From an uncultured Synergistales bacterium (lineage in GTDB: Bacteria; Synergistota; Synergistia; Synergistales; Aminobacteriaceae): 33,126 nucleotides of DNA. Of the stretch, positions 8,738 through 16,868 are shown one piece after another. Position 1 is the first letter of the stretch. Each line of letters starts with the position of its first letter. A program made the translations under genes and the position numbers. The stretch is from the NCBI GenBank assembly GCA_905235395.1, contig CAJOLN010000020.1:1-33126 (forward strand). The letters are read 5' to 3'. The notes below the pieces were generated by a model that saw only the letters and a list, made by a program, of their open reading frames with translations, was not told the DNA's origin and searched no databases.

Positions 8738-9661
8738 TTACTGCCAGCCGTCTACACCAAACTTGTCAACGTTCTCAATCGTGATGAGCTGAACGGGCAC
8801 AGGAATATGTTTGTCTACTTTTTCACCAGCAAGAATCTTATATGCCATTTCAACGCCAATCTTCCCAATGTTAATCGGTGACTGTGCTGCTGTTCCTGTC
8901 ATATCGCCTTCCTTGATTGCCTTCTTCGCATCAGGTGATCCGTCTACTCCGTAAATGAGTACACCTTTCATATCTGCTGCCTTGAGTGCCTGAATTACTC
9001 CGCGTGCTGTCGGGTCATTTACGCACATTACAACGGCCATGTCTGGGTGAGCCTGAATGATGTTCTCCATTTTGGGCATTGCGATTTCAAGCTGACCTTC
9101 TGAGCTGTCCTCTGCAACAATCGTGAACTGCGAGTTTTCTGATACAACCTTTTTGAAGTTTGCAATTCTGTCGATTCCTGTCTTCGTTGTAGGATGTCCA
9201 AGAATTACTACCTTTCCGCCTTTGGGTAATCTCTTCAGCATGTCTTCTCCGCATACCTGACCTGCCGCGAGGTTATCTGATGCAACGATGCAAGCAACGT
9301 AATCCTCATCATAGACTGCCGCGTCAACGTTGATGATTGGGATACCTGCTTCATGAGCCGCCATAAGTCCGGGTGCAACTGCCTGCCAGTCTACGGGGTT
9401 AAGGAAGATTGCGTCTACTCCCTGAGCAACCATGTCCTCAATCTGCGAGATCTGCTTCACTGCATCGAGTGCAGGGTCTAACGTGATGAGCGTATCACCA
9501 TTTGCTTCAACTGCTGCTTTGATTGCGTCATTCATGACTCCGAAGAACGGGTTATTCATCGTCATGTAGGTTGCTCCGAACTTCTTGCCCTGAGCACCTG
9601 CAATACCGAATGAACATACAACAAGAACAACAGCGAGGAAAAGAATAAAAAATTTCTTCAT
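8738..9661 (-). CDS. Sugar ABC transporter substrate-binding protein (RbsB-like)
   Basis: A 307-residue periplasmic binding protein of type I. A signal peptide is clear: KK, a hydrophobic core up to residue 19, and a signal peptidase I site after IAGA. No lipobox precedes the only cysteine in the leader. The mature part has the two-lobe pattern: GATYMTMNNPFF at the start, EDMVAQGVDAIFLNP, IPIINVDAAVYD, and in the second lobe VDGSPDAKKAIKEGDMTGT and the MAYKILAGE segment, matching ribose/allose/galactose binders. It should deliver a monosaccharide to the permease and ATPase encoded downstream. The ribosome site AGGAGG is at about 9673-9678. Confidence 0.93.
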   Translation of the reverse strand: MKKFFILFLAVVLVVCSFGIAGAQGKKFGATYMTMNNPFFGVMNDAIKAAVEANGDTLITLDPALDAVKQISQIEDMVAQGVDAIFLNPVDWQAVAPGLMAAHEAGIPIINVDAAVYDEDYVACIVASDNLAAGQVCGEDMLKRLPKGGKVVILGHPTTKTGIDRIANFKKVVSENSQFTIVAEDSSEGQLEIAMPKMENIIQAHPDMAVVMCVNDPTARGVIQALKAADMKGVLIYGVDGSPDAKKAIKEGDMTGTAAQSPINIGKIGVEMAYKILAGEKVDKHIPVPVQLITIENVDKFGVDGWQ

Positions 9662-9754
9662 GATTATAGAAGACCTCCTGTGAAAATAAATTTTGGAACT
9701 AATAAAACAACTTGGATTTTAGAATTATATAACAGAACATAAAAAAATTCATTT

Positions 9755-10498
9755 TCAGCGTTTAAAATCTGCGGGATAAAACCTTCCGAATGTCTGTCCT
9801 GCGGGAATAAAATCAGGAGGTTCTATCTTCTCTGATATGGACGGTATGTTCACTTCAACCTTCCATGACCAGTCATCTCTTTTCGCCACAAGAATGAATT
9901 TCTTGTACAACTGATCCCCTAAATAAAATTCTCGGCAGTACAAATGAGATTCATCAAACCCATGAAGCTGATTATACTTCTCATTCTGTTCTATGTAGTA
10001 CATGCCAACATCTTTGAATTCCTTTCCTCTTCTTGAAGGAGGAACATGAAGAGCAATGTCATACATCCCCATTGCGAATGCAAAATAATCCGCTTTCTCT
10101 ACCCAGTTTCTTACGCTGTTATGTCGTACTGATTCATGTCTCATTATGCTGACTGTGTACCATGCCTGTTCTCCTTCTTTACAGTAATAGTGTATCTCGT
10201 TGCAATCAAAAGGAGGTGTTTGCGGCTCAACTTCGGGTATCTCATCAGCGGTTTCTGTGTATAGCATTAAGCTGTAATTGCACTTTAAGTTCATGACTTC
10301 CTTCATTTTGTCCTTGAATATCATGTTTGAAATTGCATCTTCAGGGTATGCAAGATAGGGCGGTATTCCTTTTGAGAGATCATCATTTCCTGAACGTTTA
10401 CCAGTCGCGTACATTCTGGTATCTTCCTGAGCGTAAGATTCTGCTCCTGCTGTGAAAACCACAAGAACAGCCACTAACACAACGACAAAAAATTTCAT
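9755..10498 (-). CDS. Secreted protein of unknown function in the sugar locus
   Basis: A 247-residue protein with a typical signal peptide (MKFFVVVLVAVLVVFTAGAESYAQ, probable cleavage after SYA or TAGA). The mature chain is soluble, rich in Tyr, Glu and aromatic residues, and has no family motif I can name. A block near YFAFAMGMYDIALHVPPSRRG and the segment FILVAKRDDWSWKVEVNIP suggest a beta-rich domain. It lies upstream of the binding-protein gene on the same strand (93-base gap) and divergent from the kinase gene (75 bases between starts). It could belong to the sugar operon or stand alone. An AGGAGG ribosome site is just upstream of the ATG. Confidence 0.6.
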   Translation of the reverse strand: MKFFVVVLVAVLVVFTAGAESYAQEDTRMYATGKRSGNDDLSKGIPPYLAYPEDAISNMIFKDKMKEVMNLKCNYSLMLYTETADEIPEVEPQTPPFDCNEIHYYCKEGEQAWYTVSIMRHESVRHNSVRNWVEKADYFAFAMGMYDIALHVPPSRRGKEFKDVGMYYIEQNEKYNQLHGFDESHLYCREFYLGDQLYKKFILVAKRDDWSWKVEVNIPSISEKIEPPDFIPAGQTFGRFYPADFKR

Positions 10499-10573
10499 TA
10501 AGCTGTACCTCCTAATTTAGTGTATAGTTAAAAAACTGGATTGCACAATTATATAGTAAAGAGGGGAAAAGGA

Positions 10574-11860
10574 ATGAAATATTATTTAGGTATCGATACC
10601 GGCACTACATCAATAAGCATAGCGGCAATTGATTCATCAGGGCAATTACTCGAACACAGAACACTGAATCATTCTTCATTCATAAAAGGCGAATCGTTCA
10701 ATAAGATTCAGAATCCCGAACGCATATTGAATTTCGTGAATGAGATTCTCGATGACATAACGAAAACTCTCGGCACTCCTTCAGGAATAGGATTCACAGG
10801 ACAAATGCACGGAATGCTTTACGTGAATGCTGAAGGTGATTCGGTCAGCCCTCTCTACACATGGCAAGATCAGAGCGGAAGTGAGACAGTGAAGATTTTG
10901 CGTGAGAATGGCATGAAGTGTTCAGTAGGTTATGGGCTTTCAACGCATTTATATCTTCAGAAGGCCAGAAAGATTCCGAATGACGCAGTGAAGATGACGA
11001 CAATCAGCGACTACATAGCGATGAAGTTATGCGAAAAGAATTCGCCGGTTCTATCGTCAGACATGGCCGCAAGCTGGGGATGTTTCAATCTTCGCACTCA
11101 CGAATTCATGTATGACAGTCTCAGGAGTGCAGGTGTTGATGTCTCATATCTCCCTGAAGTCATGAAAGGCTATCACGTAATCGGACACACGAAAGATGAT
11201 GTGCCTGTTTTATGTTCAGTCGGGGACAATCAGGCGGCGGTTATGGGTTCATTGAAGAATGCGAAAGATGATTCTGTTCTGCTGAATGTCGGAACTGGAT
11301 CGCAGATTTCACTTGTAACGAATGAATATTATGATTCAGAGGGGGACATTGAGACGCGTCCATTCGGAGAAGACAAATACATTTTATCAGGTGCAGGATT
11401 ATGCGGAGGACGTGCCTATGCGATGCTCGAAGGATTTTACGAATCGTTATGCGGCTATGAATGTTACAGCATGATGTTGACGAATGCAGAGAGCTTCATT
11501 GAGACGCATGGAATGAATGACGCATGGAAAGTTGAAACCACGTTTTCAGGAACGAGGTCAGACCCAGCGAAGTGCGGAAGTATATCGGGAATAAGAGTTG
11601 AAAATTTCTGTGTAGGCGCATTAACTGTAGGAGTGATTCGGGGAATCATAGAGGAACTTCACGAATACTATACGAGAATGAAAGCAATCACAGGAAGAGA
11701 GGCGAAATATCTTGCGGGTTCAGGGAATGGACTGCGGAAGAACAGATTAATGCAGAGGATAGCATGTGAGATGTTCGGAATGGAGGTTCACATACCAGAG
11801 TATACAGAGGAGGCAGCATGCGGGTGTGCATTGAGTGCAAAGGAAATTGAGAATATGTGA
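10574..11860 (+). CDS. FGGY-family carbohydrate kinase, sedoheptulokinase-like
   Basis: A 428-residue cytosolic kinase of the ribokinase-unrelated FGGY/actin-fold group. Visible are the N-terminal phosphate loop DTGTTS (8-13), GFTGQMHGM, TWQDQSGS, GYGLSTHLYL, SSDMAASWGCF, the catalytic base region GDNQAAV (D218), NVGTGSQ and the C-terminal GSGNGLRKN. GQMHG followed by TWQD, the DxxAASWGxFN block and the GDNQA loop agree better with sedoheptulokinase (SHPK-like) than with xylulokinase, which usually has GQMHG with LWND. The likely product is sedoheptulose 7-phosphate or another ketose phosphate for the pentose phosphate pathway. The ATG at 10574 sits at the start of the domain; a TTG at 10541 would add eleven residues and overrun the ribosome site. 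Substrate is unproven. Confidence 0.8.
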   Translation: MKYYLGIDTGTTSISIAAIDSSGQLLEHRTLNHSSFIKGESFNKIQNPERILNFVNEILDDITKTLGTPSGIGFTGQMHGMLYVNAEGDSVSPLYTWQDQSGSETVKILRENGMKCSVGYGLSTHLYLQKARKIPNDAVKMTTISDYIAMKLCEKNSPVLSSDMAASWGCFNLRTHEFMYDSLRSAGVDVSYLPEVMKGYHVIGHTKDDVPVLCSVGDNQAAVMGSLKNAKDDSVLLNVGTGSQISLVTNEYYDSEGDIETRPFGEDKYILSGAGLCGGRAYAMLEGFYESLCGYECYSMMLTNAESFIETHGMNDAWKVETTFSGTRSDPAKCGSISGIRVENFCVGALTVGVIRGIIEELHEYYTRMKAITGREAKYLAGSGNGLRKNRLMQRIACEMFGMEVHIPEYTEEAACGCALSAKEIENM

Positions 11861-11874
11861 TTATGTGATATAAT
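11847..11874 (+). promoter_or_regulatory. Promoter upstream of leader ORF and Synerg-CTERM gene
   Basis: TTGAGA at 11847-11852 and TATAAT at 11869-11874, spacer 16 bases. The -35 box is inside the last codons of the kinase gene. Transcription would begin near 11881, just before the ribosome site of the 48-codon ORF. Confidence 0.6.
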
Positions 11875-11906
11875 CCAAAAAATAAAGTTCGGGAGGGTAG
11901 ACAAGA

Positions 11907-12053
11907 ATGTTCAATGTGTGTATAATCCACGCATCACGCCTGAACTATGTCTTAAATTATTATCATAACACAAATTACGAAGAAGAGGAAAAAGCCTTCC
12001 ATGTGAAATTTTTGCATGGAGGGCTAATTTTATGTCTCGAAAGGAGATATTAA
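11907..12053 (+). CDS. Possible 48-residue leader ORF
   Basis: A short ORF with a good ribosome site (GGGAGGG at 11891-11897, nine bases before the ATG) directly after the promoter at 11847-11874. Its TAA at 12051-12053 lies one base before the ATG of the Synerg-CTERM gene, and the ribosome site of that gene is within its last codons. Residues 12-24 (LNYVLNYYHNTNY) hold four Asn and four Tyr. The hairpin at 11993-12025 is inside its coding region. It could be a leader peptide that controls the hairpin, or a chance ORF in a leader; I know no homologue. Confidence 0.35.
   Translation: MFNVCIIHASRLNYVLNYYHNTNYEEEEKAFHVKFLHGGLILCLERRY
11993..12032 (+). terminator. Terminator-like hairpin before the Synerg-CTERM gene
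   Basis: AGCCTTCCATG (11993-12003) pairs with CATGGAGGGCT (12015-12025), eleven pairs with one G-U and an eleven-base loop, followed by AATTTTAT. The T-tract is imperfect. It may end transcripts from the kinase gene or act as an attenuator in the leader. Confidence 0.6.
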
Positions 12054-12054
12054 T

Positions 12055-13760
12055 ATGTTCAAAAAATTTTTTGCGTGCTTCATTTTTCTTCTGGTTATGG
12101 TTTCATCGGCATGGGCGGATATGGGATTGTATACTGCCCATTGGTCAATTGCAGGACTCATAACGGACAATCTGATTATTCCGATGCAAGGTTTCTTGAA
12201 TTTCGTGTAGAAGTCGTTGACCTCGATTTTGATTCCATTGCAACAAGAGAAGACGTTAATCGTTCTGGCACTATCACGATTGCAGGAGGCAATTATTCCT
12301 TCTGGAACGGAAAAGAAATGCAGAGAGTTTCAGGAACTCAGCAGACGTTCAAGTTGAATTTTGAATCGTGGTCGGGAGTAGGAGACAATGTAGCCTACAT
12401 GCTTGTTATGGATAACGATGAGGAATTCAGTTGCGGAGTTGAAGCAGACAACGGCTTGAACGGTATATCTGCAAGCTGGAATTTTCCTGATAAGCCTTCA
12501 TACAACGGGCAGGGTGTAGTTCCGAATTACAAGACGACAAGAGAACAGCTGAATACTTTTGTGCCTTACGTTGAATATATACGTTCAGGTTCAAGTGTAA
12601 CAGGCATAAAATGGCGTGTAGTGAATCCTTCTGACACATCAAAACCGCTTTCACAGGATTTCGGAATGAGCTTCAATGTCAATCATGTATGTGATGCATA
12701 CGGAGATTATCTCTATTCTGGCCCATGGGAGTACATTGAACCTGGCCGGATTCCAGAAGGCACAGTAATGTTTGATGAACCGATTGATGAATCAGAAATA
12801 CATGTAATCAGAGTATATCTCAATTACGAGATTGACGGCAAAGAGACAACAAATCATTGGTTTTTCAAAAAATCATCAGACCCTAAAACTTGGCTTTGGC
12901 AGAACAGCGTCAGCAAAGCCTCATTAGTGAACGGAAAATCAAATTACAAAGATGCAAAATTTGCTCATCTTTACTTCGATATTCTGGCAGATGAAGGGAT
13001 CGTTGTTGAAGCTAAACATTTCACAAATGAAGGCCGCATGACAATACCAGGAGGAGGTTACAGTCTCTGTGATGACGATACAGGAGAAGAACTCGGTATA
13101 ACTGTAGGGACTGGAAGCGACAGAACATATAAGCTGAGGATGTATGACGGTGTAACTCTTGATAATTCGTACCTGGAGTATCAGCCAGTAGACGATAACG
13201 GGATAAACCTTGCTTTCTCTGGTGGAGCAGAAAAAGGGCTTAATGGCAGAACGATAACATGGACATTCCCAAGCGAGCTTAAAATGAATGGGAGTGCAAT
13301 TGTGAATAATTTCAGGTCAACAGCAGAACAGTTAGCTCAGGGAGTTCCTTATGTTGAAGTTGTGAGTTCTGACGGAAAGATTACGGCAATGAATTATAGA
13401 CTAGTTACTTCACAGAATACATCAGCAACCGTACAACCTTCCTATAGGACAGATTTCAGGCTTTATGTTGTACGTTCAACAGGAGGCCCATACAACAGAT
13501 ACAGTTCAAGCTGGCAGAATAATACAACTTCAGGCACATGGACTTTACCAGAACCACAGGACGTGAGCAACATGGGATATGTTATGGTACGCTTACGCAC
13601 ACATGAAGGTACAGCAAATCCGTCAATATATCAGTGGGAATTTCACCCTGCGGACACTCAACCAGATATTCCAGGCAACAGCAGCGGAGGAGGAGGATGC
13701 AGTGCAGGATTCACATTCGCAGGTCTTGCATTAATCGCAATGCTCGTCAGAAAACATTAA
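12055..13760 (+). CDS. Synerg-CTERM surface protein, duplicated domain, frameshifted near 12161
   Basis: The ATG at 12055 (AAGGAG at 12041-12046) encodes a perfect signal peptide ending SSAWA, but this frame stops at about 12208. The long mature frame continues to 13760 in the -1 frame. Reading one base twice at 12162 gives GLINGQSDYSDARF, which aligns with SLVNGKSNYKDAKF in the second half of the protein, so one base has probably been lost there. The mature protein has two related units of about 250 residues (GTITIAGGNYSF and GRMTIPGGGYSL; NGLNGISASWNFP and KGLNGRTITWTFP; EQLNTFVPYVE and EQLAQGVPYVE). The end is a glycine stretch with GGGCSAGF, a hydrophobic helix and LVRKH, a Synerg-CTERM sorting signal for surface anchoring. 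Ligand unknown. Confidence 0.75.
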
Positions 13761-13777
13761 AACAAAGCACAATGAAA

Positions 13778-13814
13778 GCCGGAGAATTTTTCTCAACATC
13801 TCCGGCCTTCCCTT
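13778..13814 (+). terminator. Terminator-like hairpin after the Synerg-CTERM gene
   Basis: GCCGGAGA (13778-13785) pairs perfectly with TCTCCGGC (13799-13806). The following CTTCCCTTT is a poor T-tract, so efficiency is uncertain. Confidence 0.6.
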
Positions 13815-13875
13815 TATCTGAAGCTCTCAATCTTAATCCACGCATAATTATTTATAACCAACGTATGCCAATCAT

Positions 13876-13904
13876 TTGCATTCACTTTGAACAAGATGTA
13901 TAAT
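13876..13904 (+). promoter_or_regulatory. Strong sigma-70 type promoter of the 44-residue protein gene
   Basis: TTGCAT at 13876-13881, spacer of exactly 17, and TATAAT at 13899-13904. The predicted transcript begins near 13911 and would end at the terminator at 14094-14127, about 215 bases long. Confidence 0.7.
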
Positions 13905-13945
13905 TTTCAATTACTTTTCATGTCATGAAAGGAGGTGTGTCGCAA

Positions 13946-14080
13946 ATGACGTTAGTTGCAATCATTCTCAATATCGCAATACTTGTCGCAATATCATATG
14001 TGGATTTTGAAATCAGTTTTACACGTTACGAAAATGGATACTATAACATGCGCATAGACATAGGAATTAAGAAGAAGTAA
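13946..14080 (+). CDS. 44-residue membrane microprotein
   Basis: A small protein with one predicted transmembrane helix (residues 2-18, LVAIILNIAILVAISY) and a 26-residue basic tail ending IKKK. The start is well supported: AAAGGAGGTG at 13928-13937, a consensus promoter 40 bases further up, and a terminator 13 bases after the stop. This makes an isolated, probably highly expressed unit. I recognise no family. It could be a regulator of a membrane complex or a type I toxin-like peptide; no antisense RNA gene is evident, so no function is assigned. Confidence 0.6.
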   Translation: MTLVAIILNIAILVAISYVDFEISFTRYENGYYNMRIDIGIKKK

Positions 14081-14093
14081 CAGAAAACAAAAG

Positions 14094-14127
14094 GCCGGGA
14101 ATATCATAACGACATTTCCGGCTTTTT
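14094..14127. terminator. Bidirectional terminator
   Basis: GCCGGGAAT (14094-14102) pairs with ATTTCCGGC (14114-14122), nine pairs with one G-U, flanked by AAAAG on the left and CTTTTT on the right, so it works for both converging genes. Confidence 0.85.
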
Positions 14128-14148
14128 GATTCACAATTCAATCAAACG

Positions 14149-14496
14149 CTAAATCTTTATTCCTGCTTTCCTGAATACTTCAAGAACTTCCTTCAATGAT
14201 TTGTATCCAATCTCACGCGCAATCTCATTCCCTTTCGCATCCCTGAAGATCAGCATAGGAACATAACGAACATTGTACTTCTTCGCTACGTCAGGATTAT
14301 CTTCAAGATATATATGACTTGATGATACTGATGAACTATATTTTGATTTTAGCTCATTGAGGACTTTCATCATCTGTTCGCATGCAGGACATGTTTTAGT
14401 TGAGAGCATAGTGATTGAAGGAAGAGCAGCAAAGGCAGAGGAGCATAACACGAACACAAGAACGAACGCGAAAATTATTTTTGCAAACTGTTTCAT
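14149..14496 (-). CDS. Periplasmic thioredoxin-like protein
   Basis: A 115-residue secreted protein with a signal peptide (residues 1-24, ending SSAFA) and a thioredoxin fold. The active site is CPAC (C36, C39) after SITMLSTKT, and the cis-proline loop is RYVPMLIF. A conserved helix, KEVLEVFRKAG, closes the domain. It probably exchanges disulfides or reduces partners in the periplasm. The ATG at 14496-14494 was chosen over an in-frame GTG two codons upstream because the AAGGAAG ribosome site then has better spacing. It is a single gene, convergent with the 44-residue protein gene. The specific partner is unknown. Confidence 0.88.
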   Translation of the reverse strand: MKQFAKIIFAFVLVFVLCSSAFAALPSITMLSTKTCPACEQMMKVLNELKSKYSSSVSSSHIYLEDNPDVAKKYNVRYVPMLIFRDAKGNEIAREIGYKSLKEVLEVFRKAGIKI

Positions 14497-14648
14497 ATTC
14501 ACACACTTCCTTTTTGATTTTTATGATTGCATTGTAAAAATTTTTAGGGTTAAAGACAATACAGAATATTTGCGAAATTAATTGTGAGATATAATTTCAA
14601 ACAGTCATAAAGAAACAAATTCACAGTCAAAGGAGAATACCCGCAAGA

Positions 14649-15821
14649 ATGGAAGAACAAGGAAAGATAATCAGTACATGCGATGTAGATTCAAATCTCG
14701 CACTTCAAATGTGGACAAGAGGAAAGACACCGAGACTCTCAGTTGTGAACAAGAACAAGAATTCACGAAAGCTGATTCATATTTCGTGGGTTGAGAAACA
14801 GGATCGTACACTTGCGATTAACGGCAAAGAAAGAAACGAGATATTCACGTACACAGTGAAGGACTTTGAACCCGCAATCCAGAAGATACTAACGGAATAC
14901 TACGCACGCACGAACTTCAAGCTGAAATTTCTGAAACTCGCACTCGATCTTGAAAAGGCACTTGCACGACCAGAGACCATAATGACAGCTTCAGAGCTTG
15001 CATTGATGTCTGAAGAAAAACGTTCGTCATTGTGGATTGCAGATTGTTCCGTAAAAGACAAAAATAGATTCCTGCCGTTCTTTCAGGTCAGCGAAGAGGA
15101 ATCGGCGGTTATATCTGAGGATAAGCTGAAGATAACAAGCCCCGCAATGAGAAGCACAGACGGTTTGCTTAAAACAGGTGTAACGATTGCACTCAAAGAA
15201 GTGAACCCTGAACGCTGGCACAATACGATTCGTGTTACGGCAGCGGCAATGCTCTTGGGATTTTCATTCTGCGGTGCTGACGGAATAAAGACCTCCGATG
15301 AAATATGGAGTGAAGGTGAGAAGAAACCACCGAAGGAAATCGGACAGACAGCGATGAAAGTTCCCGTGAAGAAAATTTCGCTTCATGATGCAGACCTGCT
15401 CAGACTTGGCCACAAGATGACCGCATACCTGAGACATTATTACATACTCGATGACATAGAGATACTTTACGTTATGGACAGTGAGAAGGAATTACAGGAG
15501 AGCGGATTTGCACGTTCAAGAAGAATCGATTTCAACACAGGCACGTTAGGTGATGTACCCTACAGAGTGACATTCTTTGAGAATCCTGATGAGGGAATGA
15601 CGGCTTTTGGGTGTGATCCGAGAATGCAGACAGCAAGACATACAGGACATATGATAATCATGCTTCCGACAGAGACATACAAGAAGGCTCTGAAGAATGA
15701 TACATTCGGAACAGAAGATGATTTCTTCACGATTACGCGTTTGTTGTGGGCGAAACAATTCAAGGAATGGTACGAGACAATCAAAGTGTACGTGAATAAA
15801 TTTGCGGGGCTGAAAGCATGA
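14649..15821 (+). CDS. Conserved-looking cytosolic protein of unknown function
   Basis: A 390-residue protein without signal peptide or clear membrane segment; a single short hydrophobic run (AAAMLLGFSFCGA) lies in the middle. I recognise no domain. It opens with a beta-rich segment (IISTCDVDSNLALQMW), has a linker around residues 215-240 with SEGEKKPPKE, and a C-terminal alpha/beta part. It begins a run of five genes; its TGA overlaps the ATG of the CsgG-like gene in an ATGA, so translation is coupled. A possible role as the cytosolic member of the envelope cluster is inference from that. AAAGGAG lies 13 bases upstream of the ATG. Confidence 0.7.
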   Translation: MEEQGKIISTCDVDSNLALQMWTRGKTPRLSVVNKNKNSRKLIHISWVEKQDRTLAINGKERNEIFTYTVKDFEPAIQKILTEYYARTNFKLKFLKLALDLEKALARPETIMTASELALMSEEKRSSLWIADCSVKDKNRFLPFFQVSEEESAVISEDKLKITSPAMRSTDGLLKTGVTIALKEVNPERWHNTIRVTAAAMLLGFSFCGADGIKTSDEIWSEGEKKPPKEIGQTAMKVPVKKISLHDADLLRLGHKMTAYLRHYYILDDIEILYVMDSEKELQESGFARSRRIDFNTGTLGDVPYRVTFFENPDEGMTAFGCDPRMQTARHTGHMIIMLPTETYKKALKNDTFGTEDDFFTITRLLWAKQFKEWYETIKVYVNKFAGLKA

Positions 15822-16861
15822 AGAAATTTCTGTGTGCAATTTTGATTCTGCTTCTCTCATTGGGAGTTTCAGAGGCAGGACATACGCGGAGAATTTCAGT
15901 AGTGATATTCCCGACGATAAATTCAACGGAGCTTCAGATATGGGAGAGCAAATATTACCCTTATAATGTTCTTGAACAGAAGATGTCGAATTACCTTGAG
16001 GAAGTCTGCAAGAATTCACCGATGATTGAGGCACGTGTTCTCGATGAGGCAGCAATGAATCGCTGGTTATCAGGTTCACGGCGCGGTGATGATATGGCGT
16101 TACAGCTTGAATTGTATTCTGCGACAATGAAAGATAAGCATGTTATCGGAACGATGGAGTCTGCGAAATTTCTTGTGCGTCTGAGAGTTTTTGACACAAG
16201 GCAGGTGAAAGAGCTTACAGTTCGGACAGTCAAAGGAACAGATAGACGTTTCACATTGGATTCAGCAGAAGATGTATTCTTCTTTGACGCGGCAGTTGCA
16301 GGTTTGGGAATACCATTTGAGAATGGCTTAGACCTTTTCGGCCTCACGAATAAGAAATACACAGGCCAGAAAATGAGCCATTTAACATGGGCACAGTTTC
16401 AGGGTACACCATACTGGCAGGCGTTGAAGAAAGCAATCAATGAGGCATATCGTCAGTCAATGGAACAAGTACGCAATGCAATCCGAAGCAATGATCCGAA
16501 TGCAGAACTAACAGCTCATGATAATTTTTCGGATTCATACCGTACTGTTGGAAGGATACTCGCACCTACAGCAACAGCTACACGCAGACGGCGCGAATAT
16601 ATCATCTCGCTTGGAAGATTCGCTAATGGTAATCGTGACGCTGTACGTGTTGGTGAAGTTCTTGATGTCATTCGTTCGGATACATACATTACAGTTGACC
16701 CTGATAATCCGGTTGCAGTTCTGCCGAAGACGATAGGCAAAGTGAAAGTGATAAAGGTCTACGATGATAACGCAGTAGTGAGAGTAATAAAGGATAATAA
16801 GAAAGAACCTATAACGCTTCAGGACTTGGTAGTGAAGACAACGAAAATAGCAGGGAAGTGA
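15818..16861 (+). CDS. Secreted CsgG/FlgT-like envelope protein
   Basis: A 347-residue protein with a signal peptide (residues 1-20, SEA-G). After it, RRISVVIFPTINST and LEQKMSNYLEEV recall the first strand and helix of CsgG/LpoB-like domains, and FGLTNKKYTG with FQGTPYWQALKKAINEAY recalls their late glycine loop and last helix. The C-terminal part, VGEVLDVIRSD through VGKVKVIKVYDDNAVVRV-like strands, resembles the FlgT/CsgG-associated C-terminal barrel. There is no N-terminal lipobox cysteine, unlike CsgG itself, so it is not clearly a lipoprotein pore. It lies between the cytosolic unknown gene and the TPR gene with 7 bases to the latter. Assignment rests on weak motif similarity. Confidence 0.6.
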   Translation: MKKFLCAILILLLSLGVSEAGHTRRISVVIFPTINSTELQIWESKYYPYNVLEQKMSNYLEEVCKNSPMIEARVLDEAAMNRWLSGSRRGDDMALQLELYSATMKDKHVIGTMESAKFLVRLRVFDTRQVKELTVRTVKGTDRRFTLDSAEDVFFFDAAVAGLGIPFENGLDLFGLTNKKYTGQKMSHLTWAQFQGTPYWQALKKAINEAYRQSMEQVRNAIRSNDPNAELTAHDNFSDSYRTVGRILAPTATATRRRREYIISLGRFANGNRDAVRVGEVLDVIRSDTYITVDPDNPVAVLPKTIGKVKVIKVYDDNAVVRVIKDNKKEPITLQDLVVKTTKIAGK

Positions 16862-16868
16862 TATTAGA

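Noticed and set aside
10541-10573. TTG at 10541 as start of the FGGY kinase
   Set aside because: It would add MHNYIVKRGKG before the conserved start, has no ribosome site, and the ATG at 10574 follows GAGGGGAAAAGG.
10499-10573. Operator or inverted repeat controlling the divergent sugar genes
   Set aside because: TATAGT occurs twice (10523-10528 and 10553-10558) but no clear palindrome is visible and no regulator gene is nearby.
12160-12168. Programmed -1 ribosomal frameshift in the Synerg-CTERM gene
   Set aside because: The sequence CATAACGG has no X-XXY-YYZ slippery pattern and no strong downstream stem was seen; a lost base explains it better.
15546-16127. 193-codon minus-strand ORF
   Set aside because: It lies antisense across the end of one well-supported gene and the signal peptide of the next, contains no motif or ribosome site, and has shadow-like composition.
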